Shown one piece after another: positions 31,497 through 42,215 of a DNA stretch of 64,000 bases. Position numbers and translations under genes: made by a program. Source of the DNA: Pseudopithomyces maydicus (lineage: Eukaryota; Ascomycota; Dothideomycetes; Pleosporales; Didymosphaeriaceae); NCBI GenBank assembly GCA_026873275.1, contig JANTUC010000007.1, positions 2,266,533-2,330,532 of the forward strand, read 5' to 3'. Below the pieces are notes generated by a model. It searched no databases. It was not told the origin of the DNA and saw only the letters and a list, made by a program, of their open reading frames with translations. Within the stretch, counting starts at the first letter, position 1. Each line of letters starts with the position of its first letter.

Positions 31497-34400
31497 CTAA
31501 CGACCTTCTTGTTGTTGTTCAAAGAACCCTAGAAACTCTTGGATAGAAGGAAAATGCTTATCAACATAGCGGTTTCCATGCCCAACCCCAGCTTCTCCCA
31601 TATTAGCGAACTTCTCCAGAAGCACGTGCTTCTTAGTTGATTCACCAGCCTTCATCTTCTCCAGATAGTGCTTCACAGTTTTGTGGCGCCACTTCCCAGG
31701 CTTCAAGGCAGTATTTTTCCGGATGTGTCCTAGGCGAACGCATGTAAGGGTAAGTGATGATATTCCGGCGGCTAGAGCTGTCGAGACTGAGCTTCCTGAT
31801 ATTCTTTGGAAGAAAGTTAGCTCATTGATCACACATAATGCATGTCGATCGTAGCCCAACTAAGGTGTCATCTGAGAACCCCAGGTGTATGTGTTGTAAT
31901 TCGATGACTTTTGCCGTACTGCAGCAGGGGGGAGGGGGGACTCACGTCTCTGTTGACTTGACAAAGGGTACCGCACCAGCTCGAACATCCTTACCAGGCA
32001 ATTGGTAGGAATAGCTATCCGGTTCTATGTCCCGCAAGAGATGCCCATAATCATCACAGGCCGCAGTGACAATGAGCTTGCCAAATTTTTCGCCACCGCT
32101 TTTGAGAAGGGATGCTGGCCAGGCCTTGCTGAGTCTAGCTCCCTCGTCGTGGCTACTACAGAGCACAACAATGTCAGCTTCGAGAGCTTTTAAGACCGCG
32201 TCCTCCAGGTCTTTTTTAGCCGTGTCGCTGTCAACTGCGAAGCTCATGGAGATGACATCGACTTTGCAAGCGATCGCCCAACGAATAGCCTGCAAAGGGT
32301 TCGTGATTAGAAACGGCTAGTCGCTTTCGAGGCATCAAGATGCATTAGGATTCGAGAAGGAGTGGCCAGAACATACCTTCGCAACGCTGACTGCGCTGAT
32401 CCCAAACGAGGACTCAGCGACCCTGGCAACATAGAGGTCACAGTAAGGATCCATAGCACAAATCAGATTCGCCATCTGCGTCCCGTGCGCGTCCGAGGGG
32501 AACTGCCATGGGCTGAACCTCGAGTTGCTTTCGACGAAAGACTGCCCATCCATGATTCGAGATCGCAGGTTGATCCTGCTACCTTTGACTACTTGGGGCT
32601 TGGCTACAGTTGGGCTGTCGTTAGCAAACTGGGGATTCAATGCAGCAGCGGCGTCCTCTGAGAGTCCTCTCTTCTTTCTCGCTTCAACTGCCGAAGCGCT
32701 TACTACACGATGGTTTGAATTAGGGGGAATGCTATGGATTCCGTTATCGAGAATAGCCACTTTTGTGCGGAGGAAAGGGACATTTAGCTGCTCATTTCTA
32801 GAAGTCTCCTCGTTCTCGCGGAGTTCGACCTCCTTGTCGAGTAGCTGAATCATTTTCCCGAGTCTGGGTAAGAGGTGATGGGTTCTAACGCCGAGAATTA
32901 GCTTGCACTTTCACCATAGCCAAAACCTTGGATGCCCGAAAAATTGGGGCGGGGCGGGGACTTGCATCTGGTTCAGATCTGCCACTGTCGGCGTCGGGTA
33001 CCACGACCTTCCATCAGGATCACAAATACATAAATTCTCCTCCCCTTTGCCTCCCCGGTTATGCAGGATCGCCTTCCGCAGCGTCGAGATTCCATGTTGG
33101 AGGAGGGTCAAGGCTGCTTCAGTTTGCAGACTAGTGCAAGTCTCCTGATAATCCAACGCGATCAATACCTATCAGGACAGGGAAGCGAGATAAACATACC
33201 TGAACAACGTAGATATTCAGCGTCTCTAGCTGTAAATAAACGTAATTAGTATGGTTTGAAAATCAACAGTGATGGAAAAGACACATAGCGCAAATTGATT
33301 TTAAAGAGACAGCAACATACACTGTTTAAGCTCTCGATACCGTTCTTGCTCAACCAGTGCTCAATCACTGCTAAGTTTCCACTGGAATAAAGATGCAAGC
33401 TCTTAATGCCGTTTCTGCCTGTCCCTCCTTGTCCTTCTTGAGGCATTTCCGGGTTCATCGCGTCGCGAGGATTGGTGAAGCACAAATCAACAGCCTTCCA
33501 CTCCAGCTCCTCAACGCCGAAATCTTCCAGAAACTTGGCCATTCTGGTATCGTCGTGCGGATTGATTAAGCGATCCGGAATGATGAGCTTCATGATCTTT
33601 TGTACTTTCTTCGTGTCCTTGAGCCATTCGAGGACCTTGAAAACTTCGTCGTGCGGCTTTTCTAGGTGGGTGTTGTCCTTGTAAGTCTCCCTTTCTGTAG
33701 GTTTGATGTCAAGCTGCGGGAATGCCACATATTTGAGTATACGTTCGAACTTCATGCTTTGCTGGGTTTGGTGCTTCTCCAGGGATGTTATCGCTTCGAT
33801 ATATTCGGCAACACTGTGTGTTTCGGAGTTGAAAGACGAAAGATCGAAACACAACTCGCGAACTGAGATACGTTAACTAAACAAGTAGCTGTAGCTACAC
33901 GAATCCTTGTGGACTCGAAGCACTCACAAGGCTCTGCAATAAAGAAGAAGGATGTCAGCAAAACATGAGACCCCATATATCTCTCATAGCGAATATTTCA
34001 AGGACAGGCGACGTACCGCTTGATTTGTGCAGAACATCTGATAAGTCGTTAGTTGATAGTTTGCGGATCATCTGATCAAGAAGAAAGTCCCTGATCTCTT
34101 CCCGCCTCTCCTCATGCTCTTTTCCCAACCCAGAGAACATGTATGTATTCTTCCCCGATTGTATGAGCTTGTGGTTGTTGTACCATAGAGGATATCTGTC
34201 CAGCTCATCGGAAACACCGCCGGCGACGGAAGAGCCATCCTCACGTGGTAGCGTCACGGGCTCTTGTAGAGCATGTGGGTTCTCATTGACGAACAACTTG
34301 ATGAAGTTCAGACTTCTTTGAAGGACAGCGGTGGGTAGAAGGTATGTTTTGATGTCGCTCTCGAGTCTCTGCCCGAACTCGTCAGTCTAAACAGACGTCC

Positions 34401-35418
34401 GGTCATATTTGATGATGGATTTAACAATTTCATAATCAAGAATCTCTTTGTTAGCTTTGCTCATCAGAGCTTTCAATACCTTTGTCCTGGGGCAGTCTTT
34501 GGCAACAGGCGGATTGTCCTTTGATGGCTTTCCCACTGTGCTGGACGAAAGAGATTTGGCATCTGGGAGCAGATGTATAGCTCTTTGCAGATGCTCTTTG
34601 GAACCGCGAACACCACTTTCGAGGAAGTTAATAATGACTGAGTCCATATCGTTCTTGATGACTTTATTGAAGGCTTGGTTATGATGGTCGGTGGTTGCAA
34701 TACCTGGGAAAGTCAATATCGTCTGGAGCATGATGACATTATTTTGGCGGGCGTTGAGAGCATCTAAAAGTACAGAGACTACCAGAAGGCTGTCACTTTG
34801 TAGGTACATTAGTTCATCATTGTCATGCTTGGAGAAAGCGCGTTGGAGGCTGTTCAGCATGATTTGGACGAGGTCCTTGTCCCCTTTATTCACCGCCAGG
34901 TAGAAAGGAATCTCTATCTCGTCTGTAGATTCATGCATCTTCTTGTGCGTACAGAGCTTGGACATGGCGCTAACGTCGTCGGGGCGCATGAAGGCAAGCA
35001 CAGGCCAGTGCTGACTGATCAACTTGCTGATCTCAAAGACCAGATTGTTTCGACTCTCAAGCTTCCTCCTCATGGCCTTGACAAGGATCATCCGCCGGAA
35101 ACAGTGGTCCATATGATTCTCCTGGCCGGACTGCTTCTCATTTTTTCTTTTCAGCGGCTTGGTGCTGGCGAGAAACTCCTTAACGGCTTCGACAATGTCG
35201 CGCTCGTTTCGCTCGTCTCGCCCGTCGCGTGGATTTTCGTTAGTTTCCGTCATGTACTCAAACAAGTCGGGTGCAATCTTCTCGAAGCTCGCGTTGTCTG
35301 GCTGCTTCTCGAACTGGGTGCGCAAACCGACGAGTTTCTTGTCCTTGGCAGATGTTTTGGCGTTCTGCGCATCTTTGGTGGATGAGGTCCTCCCGATGCT
35401 CTTGTTCATGGTCGCCAT
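31497..35418 (-). CDS. Subtilisin-like (S8) protease with long N-terminal region; in-frame TAG
   Basis: Modelled exons: 34017-35418, 33928-33933 (6 nt), 33321-33862, 33200-33229, 32927-33144, 32377-32884, 31946-32289 and 31497-31803. Phases close to 1,118 codons. The N-terminal 740 residues are helical, charged and unrecognised. The C-terminal S8 domain holds the full triad: Asp779 in VAILDNGI, His866 in DAHGTQMANL and Ser1022 in SGSSVSTALAAG. Proteases of this type, soluble and without a signal peptide, occur in fungal cell-death loci (for example HET-Q2, which activates a gasdermin in Podospora anserina). One oddity is TAG at 34387-34389 (codon 344), with open coding sequence on both sides in the same frame. 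Either it is a C-to-T or G-to-A nonsense mutation or it is spliced out by a 39- or 93-nt intron ending TTTAG. The 6-nt exon is uncertain. The true start, 35418, is the first ATG (MATMNKSIG). Confidence 0.75.
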
Positions 35419-36334
35419 GAGTGCGAACACGGACGGGTGATGGATGGTTATCACGGCGCTTGCTGCGAGAGTGTCGGAACCTTTCTACGTGGATATATAC
35501 AAAGTAAAGCCGTACCTATCGAATCAATTCATGACACGATCTCCATGAATGGATGGATGGCCGGCAGGCCGGCAGACAGGCTGACAGGCTGACAGGGTAC
35601 GATAAAAAGCAACATTCAGTATGCAATACGCCACAGGCAGTATGCGCCTGTTGTGCAGCTGGGTGAGCACCAATTGCATTGTATCACTAGTACGTGGTAT
35701 AGTGGGCATCATAGGTTTACCATATCCCTTATCGGGACGGAAGAGGCTCAAATAGGAACTCGGCTCCACCTGAGCTCAATAAGCTCACGATTGCACCGCC
35801 TCAGCTCACGCTTGCTCACGGCCGCCTCAAATTCTCATAATCGTTCACCCTCGAATCTGGTTGCCTCAGGCTGCTCATGCTGTCGCTCAGTCTCACACTC
35901 GCGGTCCCAGTTCTGGGCCTCTCGTCATCTGAGTAGCCACGTACAGTGGCGAATCAACAGACCACGGAGTACACGCAGCTTTCTGATCTTCAGAGAAACT
36001 TTTCTTTCATTTATTTGATTGGTCGAGATATGCGTCTGGCCCCAGAGAGGCCGGTTCGGCGACTAGGAGCTCACCAATGGCTCCGCGTCCCGCACTGAGA
36101 TACTCTCCCGAGCCAGCCAACCACGAGTATGGAGGGACCTTTGATCTCCAGAACCTCTTGGACTGGTATGTTCATTCATGAGCGCCCACAGCTCGTGATC
36201 TTGGCCCTCGCTGCATTCGCGTACGCCGATGGATTGTCTGCTTCCCACGGGACGAGGCCACGGGTTAGTTTGTTTCACAGTACGACGGACAAATCAACGA
36301 GCACAGAACGTATACGTAATTACTCTAAGCTGCT
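35419..36334. other. Intergenic, no gene seen
   Basis: Upstream DNA of the S8 gene and 3' flank of the zinc finger-HET gene. Short tandem motifs (ggccggca, caggctga) lie at 35555-35595. Small frames lack family support. Confidence 0.5.
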
Positions 36335-38753
36335 TCACTGAATGGTAATAGATTCCACGTTCCAATCCTGTGTGGAAAACTCTCCACTGTCCGATGCCTG
36401 AAATAATCCGACCCGATAATGATAGAGACCGGATAAATGAAGCTTCAGTATCAACCCTCGCACAAGCCCTTGATCCCAGCTCACTTTACCAATGGCCATA
36501 AAGGCATATTCAGCTGCGATAAGCCTTGGTTCACCATCTATCACTTGGATAAGCTCATCAGCACAATCTGGCCAGAAGACCAACTGCTCCGGCAGGTCTT
36601 GGGTCTCTTCAAAGTCGATGGTTCCGAACCTGACTGTGCGTTGTAAGTTTGCCAAATTGAAATGTCGAATTGGGCTCTTCAATGAAATTGTCCCAGAAGC
36701 CGTCTTGCCGAAGCCTCCTGCGACATTCATGCCCATGATCGCGAAACCGTCCACCACTTCTTCAGTATGATGCAGCATAACAGCATTGTCCGTCGCTGGC
36801 CAACACCAAGAGGGGGCACGGGACTTCTGTGGACGAGGGAGCAGTGACAGAGGTGGTGTGGTCACTCCCCATTGCAGAAGAGTCGGAAGCCTCTCATAAT
36901 CCCACAGGCCGGCAAGGTATCGGACGCCAGTCGCTTGCTGTAACTCCTGTGCTATTCCTCCAATTGCTGCCAAACGATCATCTCGAAAAGAGATGTTCAA
37001 GCTTGTATAGTGCTTTACAATTCGTGACCATGAATGCAAGAGGCCATCTTTACTAGTCGTGAGGAGCCGAATGCCAAAAGGGTTGAGATAAAGGAACAGG
37101 CTGTATGGGTAGGGGCCGGCTGATATCGAGGTCGAGCCCTTTATTTCCACGATAGGACTGTTCTGATCTCCACTGTAACTGCTGGCACATCCGCAGCTCC
37201 AGCGTGCAGTTCTCCAGCCATACTCCAAGATCCGGGGCGAGAGCAAGCGCTCTTGCAGAGCCCAGGCTCGAGCTCCAAGCGGTTCCTTGACGGGCGGAGA
37301 CCACCATGTATGGCTATCAAGATAGAGATTTCCCTGCTTTCCTCCGGGAAGCTCTAATGGAATCCGGCACTCGCTATAGTCGGCTCTGGTGTGCAAGAAC
37401 CCGTCATGACACGAATTGGCGGAAGAGGCACAGATTGTGACCTTTGCATTTCTGTAGATCTGGGGCATCATTAATATCTCCCTCTCCACGTCTGCCTCAT
37501 CGCTCTGGATTATGCATAGACTGTCAATCCACAAGTATTGTATCCCTAGGCTCTGGGCTACCTCGAAGGCGTCTCGTAATGTAGAAGGAAGTTTGTCGAT
37601 GTTGCAAGTCCAGTTTCCGAGAGTGTCGAGTTTGTCGGGCGTGCAGTATAGGGACTGAGCGCCACCCCAGCAGTAAGAAAGGCACGCATATGATGCTATG
37701 GACATGCCATCCATCTTTCTCACATTAATTGTCTTGCTCGTAACAACGTCTTTGACGTCAATGAGTCGCGTCGGTCGAAAAGCGTCGGCGTCTACACGCA
37801 GTGAACATTTACAGGACGAGAGCCATTGCTTTACGTTCTCTGTTGTTCGGGGGTTTCTGACGTCCAGGTCGATGGCGGGAAAGTAGGTTGCCGCAGCATC
37901 GCCTATACGGGTAGATATGCGTGAGCAAAGGTCATCTGGAAGGGAAATGCTCGTCTGCAGAGACCTGGCTCCATCCGTGGAACTTACCGAAATAGGTGTA
38001 CGCGTTAAAGCGTTTGCCTTTTGTGCCGCCTCCACTGCCAAAATACGCAAAGGACTGTAAGGTTGTGCCGGTGGCATTTGTGAGTAGGAATGGCTCCAGA
38101 GTCAACTGAAAAGGGCGATAGCTCAAAGTCCTCACAATATGCCGAATGCCCTGGACAAGGCTGGTACAGCAACTGCTCCTGCGTAACAGGTGCGCTTTTA
38201 GGAATTGCAGGATGGTCCGATCTTCGTAATCCGCCAACAGCTTTGTCAAGGTCGGACAGCCGCTCCGGAATGCTTTGCGGGCTTGAAACAAGGTGTACGG
38301 AAACGCGACTTGATTCATAGAGTAATTAAGACAAGCCGATGTGATATTAAGTGGCACATGACAGAACTGACAAGAATGTGCCGGCAAGACAGCATCACTC
38401 TCCAATGTCACACTGCTAGTTCCTTCAGGTTTCGCCCCATTCGGTGCTGCCTCTGGGAGAGCCGTGATCATATCTGACGGATTCATTGGAGATCTTGACT
38501 CTAGTATATGAAAGCCACCGCCAGCCATCATTCGAGATCGTTAAAACTGCTCAAGGCTGAAAATATTCGTTAGGATAAGTTGCGCTCGTCTCGGAATAAG
38601 ACAACTTACCTTGTTTGCTCCGCAGTTCTGGCATTTATTCACATCGTTGGAGACAGGATTTTTGTCAAACAAACATCCCAGACATTTCCAGTACTTGGTG
38701 ATGGGTTTAAACTTGGCAAAGCTGAACAGATCGAGGTTGTTGCTTGCTCTCAT
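36335..38753 (-). CDS. HET-domain protein, probably with RanBP2-type zinc finger
   Basis: HET proteins trigger cell death in vegetative incompatibility and related responses. Exon 3 (36335-37902) contains the full domain: YACLSYCWGG, then LPSTLRDAFEVAQSLGIQYL with WIDSLCIIQ, MMPQIYRNAKVTICAS and the later ARAWALQERLLSPRILEYG. Exon 2 (37988-38498, 85-nt intron) supplies the Cys-containing lead (HSCQFCHVPL). An upstream exon 38610-38753 fits in phase through donor GTAAGT and acceptor CTAGAG; it encodes YWKCLGCLFDKNPVSNDVNK followed by CQNCGANK, a RanBP2-type zinc finger (W-x-C-x2-C ... N ... C-x2-C). With it the protein is 740 residues. Without it, translation starts at 38531 (MMAGGGFHIL). No NACHT domain. 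A Cys at the WG motif is retained. The gene lies tail-to-head after the S8 protease gene on the same strand, 0.9 kb away. Confidence 0.85.
38610..38753 (-). other. Candidate 5' exon encoding a RanBP2-type zinc finger
   Basis: The 48-codon segment MRASNNLDLFSFAKFKPITK, then YWKC..C and CQNCG, is followed exactly by GTAAGT. The next in-phase acceptor (ACTAGAG at 38499-38505) joins it to the HET exon. The nearer acceptor at the TTTTAA sequence would hit a stop. RNA reads across 38498/38610 would decide. Confidence 0.55.
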
Positions 38754-39273
38754 GTCGATGTATATCGTGGTTGATGTAGAAATTGAAGAACTGCGCCAGC
38801 TCTGCACCGAAGGGTTCTCTTAATATCTTCAGCGGCCTTAGCGCGCCAACTTCCGGGCATTGGGCCTCCCCTCACCGGTCATCTTGGCTGATCTTGGTAT
38901 GCATGCATGCTAGCCAACCAGGCGTGACTTGCCTGCAAGCGTATGATCCGGTTAAAGGGCCGTCCATTCGGAGAAGGGTATGGCTGAAAAATGGGAATGT
39001 GATAACGGGCTGAGCGTCGAGTGCGACGGGTGGCGTAAAATCGCGTTGATGGATGGTGGGTGTGCGCAGCCATGAAGCAGGAAATGCGGTGGGGTTGCGA
39101 TGGGGGTAGCTTACTGATCAGTTTGCAAGAGGGCGTTTCCCGCTCCTTATACCTTTCGCCGACTTCTCATGCCATTGACTTACCCACCTCTTGCTAGCAT
39201 CCCACGCTAGACGATGCAATCTGACTTTCCACATCACTGAAAGCTCTCCTCGCCCTTGACTGCCCTCGGTATC
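38754..39273. other. Divergent promoter region between two HET genes
   Basis: About 520 bp separate the heads of the minus-strand zinc finger-HET gene and the plus-strand HET-repeat gene, so the two are divergently transcribed. A pyrimidine-rich stretch precedes the ATG at 39274. No specific operator can be named. Confidence 0.5.
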
Positions 39274-42215
39274 ATGCCTGCGCCTGTCTACTCTCGACCT
39301 CTGAGCCTCGCTGGGCAGGTTCGCCTACTTCAGATACTACCGAACGAACAGTTGCATGCCCAAATTCAAGCCAAGCTCGTAGAGCATACTTTGGAAGAGC
39401 TAAAGGACATAAACCACGACTATGAGACGTTGGCATATTCCCATGAGAATGATGGCGCTGACACAATCCTTCTCTGTGGCCAGCCTTGGTCCGTCCCACG
39501 AACACTTCATGCCGCGCTGCGCCATCTTCGCCGGGCTCACCAGCCTCGTGATATCTGGGTAGATGCAATTTGCATCGATCCAAGCAATGACCAAGAGAGA
39601 GCATTAAGCGCCATATCGCTAAGTCGTGTCTGCGGCCAAGCAATTAGAGCCAACTTGTGGCTCGGAGAGAGAGCAAATGACAGTGATGTGGTATTTAAGG
39701 CAATCAAAACGGCTACGCAGGGAAATGAAGGAGTCGAAAACTCCGAAGGCAATCACAGCACCCCCGAGCCTGTGCATCAGACTGTCGATGAGATCAGGAC
39801 ATTGAGAAGCAATACCGCGCTGCGAACAGCCGCTCGTCAACTTCTCGAGCGGCCTTGTTTTCGAGACATCATGGTAAGTGCAATTGTACTTGCAATGTCA
39901 TCACGAAATTAACTTTCATTCAACTCAAGGCTATGGCAGAGATTGCACCCGCTCATGATGTGCGTATTTTATGCGGAGCACATGAGATTGCTGGCGCGGC
40001 ATTCTGCTCAGGCCTCTACTCACTGCTGTGTCAAGTGACTCGGCCACTAAGTTATAGTGTCACAAGAGGGGATGACAGCGTTTCTTCTATCCATTTTCAT
40101 CCAGTCAGCGGCCTATGCTTAGTTACTACCTTTTCAAACACACAAAACAAACTAAGTTATAGGCCTAGCGATATCGATACTCACTTGCCTCATGATTCGT
40201 CAACCAATCCGGCTGAGAGCTCCCTACTGAATTTCACAAAATTCGTGAGCATGAACAGTCAGAACATCATTACGAGCTGGCTAGAGAAGGCCCCAAATAC
40301 ATATACAGTTGGTGAGCTACTAGACATGTTCCACACCTATACAGCACTGCAACGCCACGACCGGATTTATGCGCTGGTTAGCATGAGCTCGGATGGCCAC
40401 CTCAGCACAGAAGGGATATTACCTGACTACAAGGTTCCATGGAAGGTTCTCTTTGCCAGGCTAATTAGATCTATCATCGGAGCGTCAGCATTGCTGACGA
40501 CGTGGAATCACATAGACACGGCTGTCATCGAAGCAAGAGGGGTAAAAATTGGAACCGTAAATCGGGTAGCTCGTCCCCGCCACCTCGGCATAATAGAAGT
40601 ATGCATCTCACGCAACTCGCTCCCTTCAACATCCGGTGGATGGGAAATGACCTGGTGGAAACTCCAGCCGACCGCGAAAGCCATCAAAAAAGGAGATATG
40701 GTATGCGTTTTGGACGGCTTTGCTAACCCTACAATTGTGAGAAAGCTCAATGATTATTTTGTCGTTGTAGCACTATCAGCTACCCCACTGCCAACCGCGT
40801 TTTTGACTGACAGCGCCAGTGAAAAGGCGAGCTATATGCGAGAATTCGACTTCTCCTATAGCTTTCTTCTCGTTTGGGATTGGACTTCAGATCCATCCAA
40901 TATGCCGATGCAATATGAAGATCTACCAGACGAGATAAACCAATTTCCAAGTAAAGGATCCAGATTGTGCAACATCTCACTGATCTCGGCAATGGGCAGC
41001 TGGAACCAAAACACAAAATCATGTCTTGAGCGCGCTATTCACTGGTACGAAGACACCACGAGCGAGGAGTCAATGGAAGAGCAGACAATTCTGGCCCTAC
41101 TGCAAAGCCTGGTGGCAGCCTGTGACCACGACTGGACGGAGGATGAGAGGTGGCTCTGGACCGTCCGTGGATTGAGGACAGCCCCACAGACACGCAAAGA
41201 ATACAGCACAATACAAGACTTGACACATACTGTTTCAAGCTTACGCGCGCTTGGAATTATCAAACTTACGCCGGAGGCAACGGAAGTGAAACGCCTTCTG
41301 CACATGACAACGGAAAGCGCTAAATTCACAGAAGAGGAAGTGCTGACGATAATCGAGCTAGGAAGGCTCGGTGCTCTGATACCTTTGCTTGAGAGGATTG
41401 ACAACTTTCCGGTCACACGCGAGATCATGCCCTCTCTGGTGACAAGGGCCACAGGTTGGGGTGGTCAAGAAGAGGTGTTAAAGGCTGTGATAGATCATAA
41501 AGGACCCGACTTCATCACTGCCGAGGCGGTCATGGCTGTAGTGAGTGAGAGGTACCGCAATGACCTCAGGCCAGAGGTAGCATTACCGGTAATGCGGCTT
41601 TTCCTGGAACGAAAGGGAAGCTCTATCATTACGCAGCAAGTTGTCGAGGCAGCCGCAAGACAGAGCGATGCTGAGTTCGGCTTTGCAATCACGCAGCTTT
41701 TCTACGAGCATGTGGGGGATAGAATCATCACACAGGGTGCTGTAGATGCTGCAGCTTGCAACCGCGACATTCGTCGCGGGGCCATTCTGCTGAGATATCT
41801 CTTGAATCGAATCAACAACGTCCATATTACAGATAATATCGTCAAGGCGTTTGCAGAAAAAGAAGAGGCACTGGAAAATTTAGATTTTCTGCTGAAGAGG
41901 TTCGATTTTCCAATAACAGAGAACATGGTCGCAGCAATAATTGTCAATCCCAAGCAAGCTCCCTCCCTGTTAAGGCTTTTGCTAGATTCCGGAAGAGACG
42001 CCATACCAATCACTTCAGATACCATTTTAAAGGCAAACAGAAATCAGTATCAACGACAAAAGATCCTGCAAATCATTAAGGATAATAGACCAGACGACCA
42101 GCAGATCCAAATAATGATTCTCGAGGCTCTAAAAGAGAATAATCAGGAAGATAAGGTACTAAACCTCTTATCAGATTGCGAAACAGATAGTGAAGAAGAG
42201 GAAAAGTCTTGGTAA
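39274..42215 (+). CDS. HET-like protein with C-terminal ~30-residue repeats
   Basis: Predicted 961 residues in two exons (39274-39873 and 39930-42215; 56-nt intron, GTAAGT...CTCAAG). The ATG at 39274 (MPAPVYSRPLSLAGQVRLLQ) is the first usable; the in-frame TTG upstream is ignored. The HET region runs from YETLAYSHENDG through PRTLHAALRHLRRAHQPRDI, WVDAICIDPSNDQERA and RANLWLGE. The normally invariant LSY-x-WG is replaced by LAYSH, so the first motif is degenerate. Later HET blocks include QRHDRIYALVSMSSDG. From about residue 690 to 930, seven repeats of 29-38 residues share the core [I/V]-T-xx-[V/I]-[V/M]-x-A-[A/V], then LL.LLL/F; this resembles the ITEEVVKAAAGN-type repeats seen in fungal NLR-like proteins. 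The C-terminus is acidic (ETDSEEEEKSW). The stop is directly followed by the RIP-affected block, so the gene is the last one before the telomere. Confidence 0.85.
41405..42130 (+). repeat. Seven tandem protein repeats (ITxxxVxAA core)
   Basis: Coding repeats start near FPVTREIMPSLV, FITAEAVMAVVS, IITQQVVEAAAR, IITQGAVDAAAC, HITDNIVKAFAE, PITENMVAAIIV and PITSDTILKANR. Spacing is 29-38 residues. They have drifted too far at DNA level to be seen as direct repeats, which suggests an old array no longer subject to copy-number change. Confidence 0.75.

Noticed and set aside
34387..35418. Stand-alone 343-codon protein ending at the TAG
   Set aside because: The same frame continues as good coding sequence for another 120 codons and leads by splicing to the protease domain.
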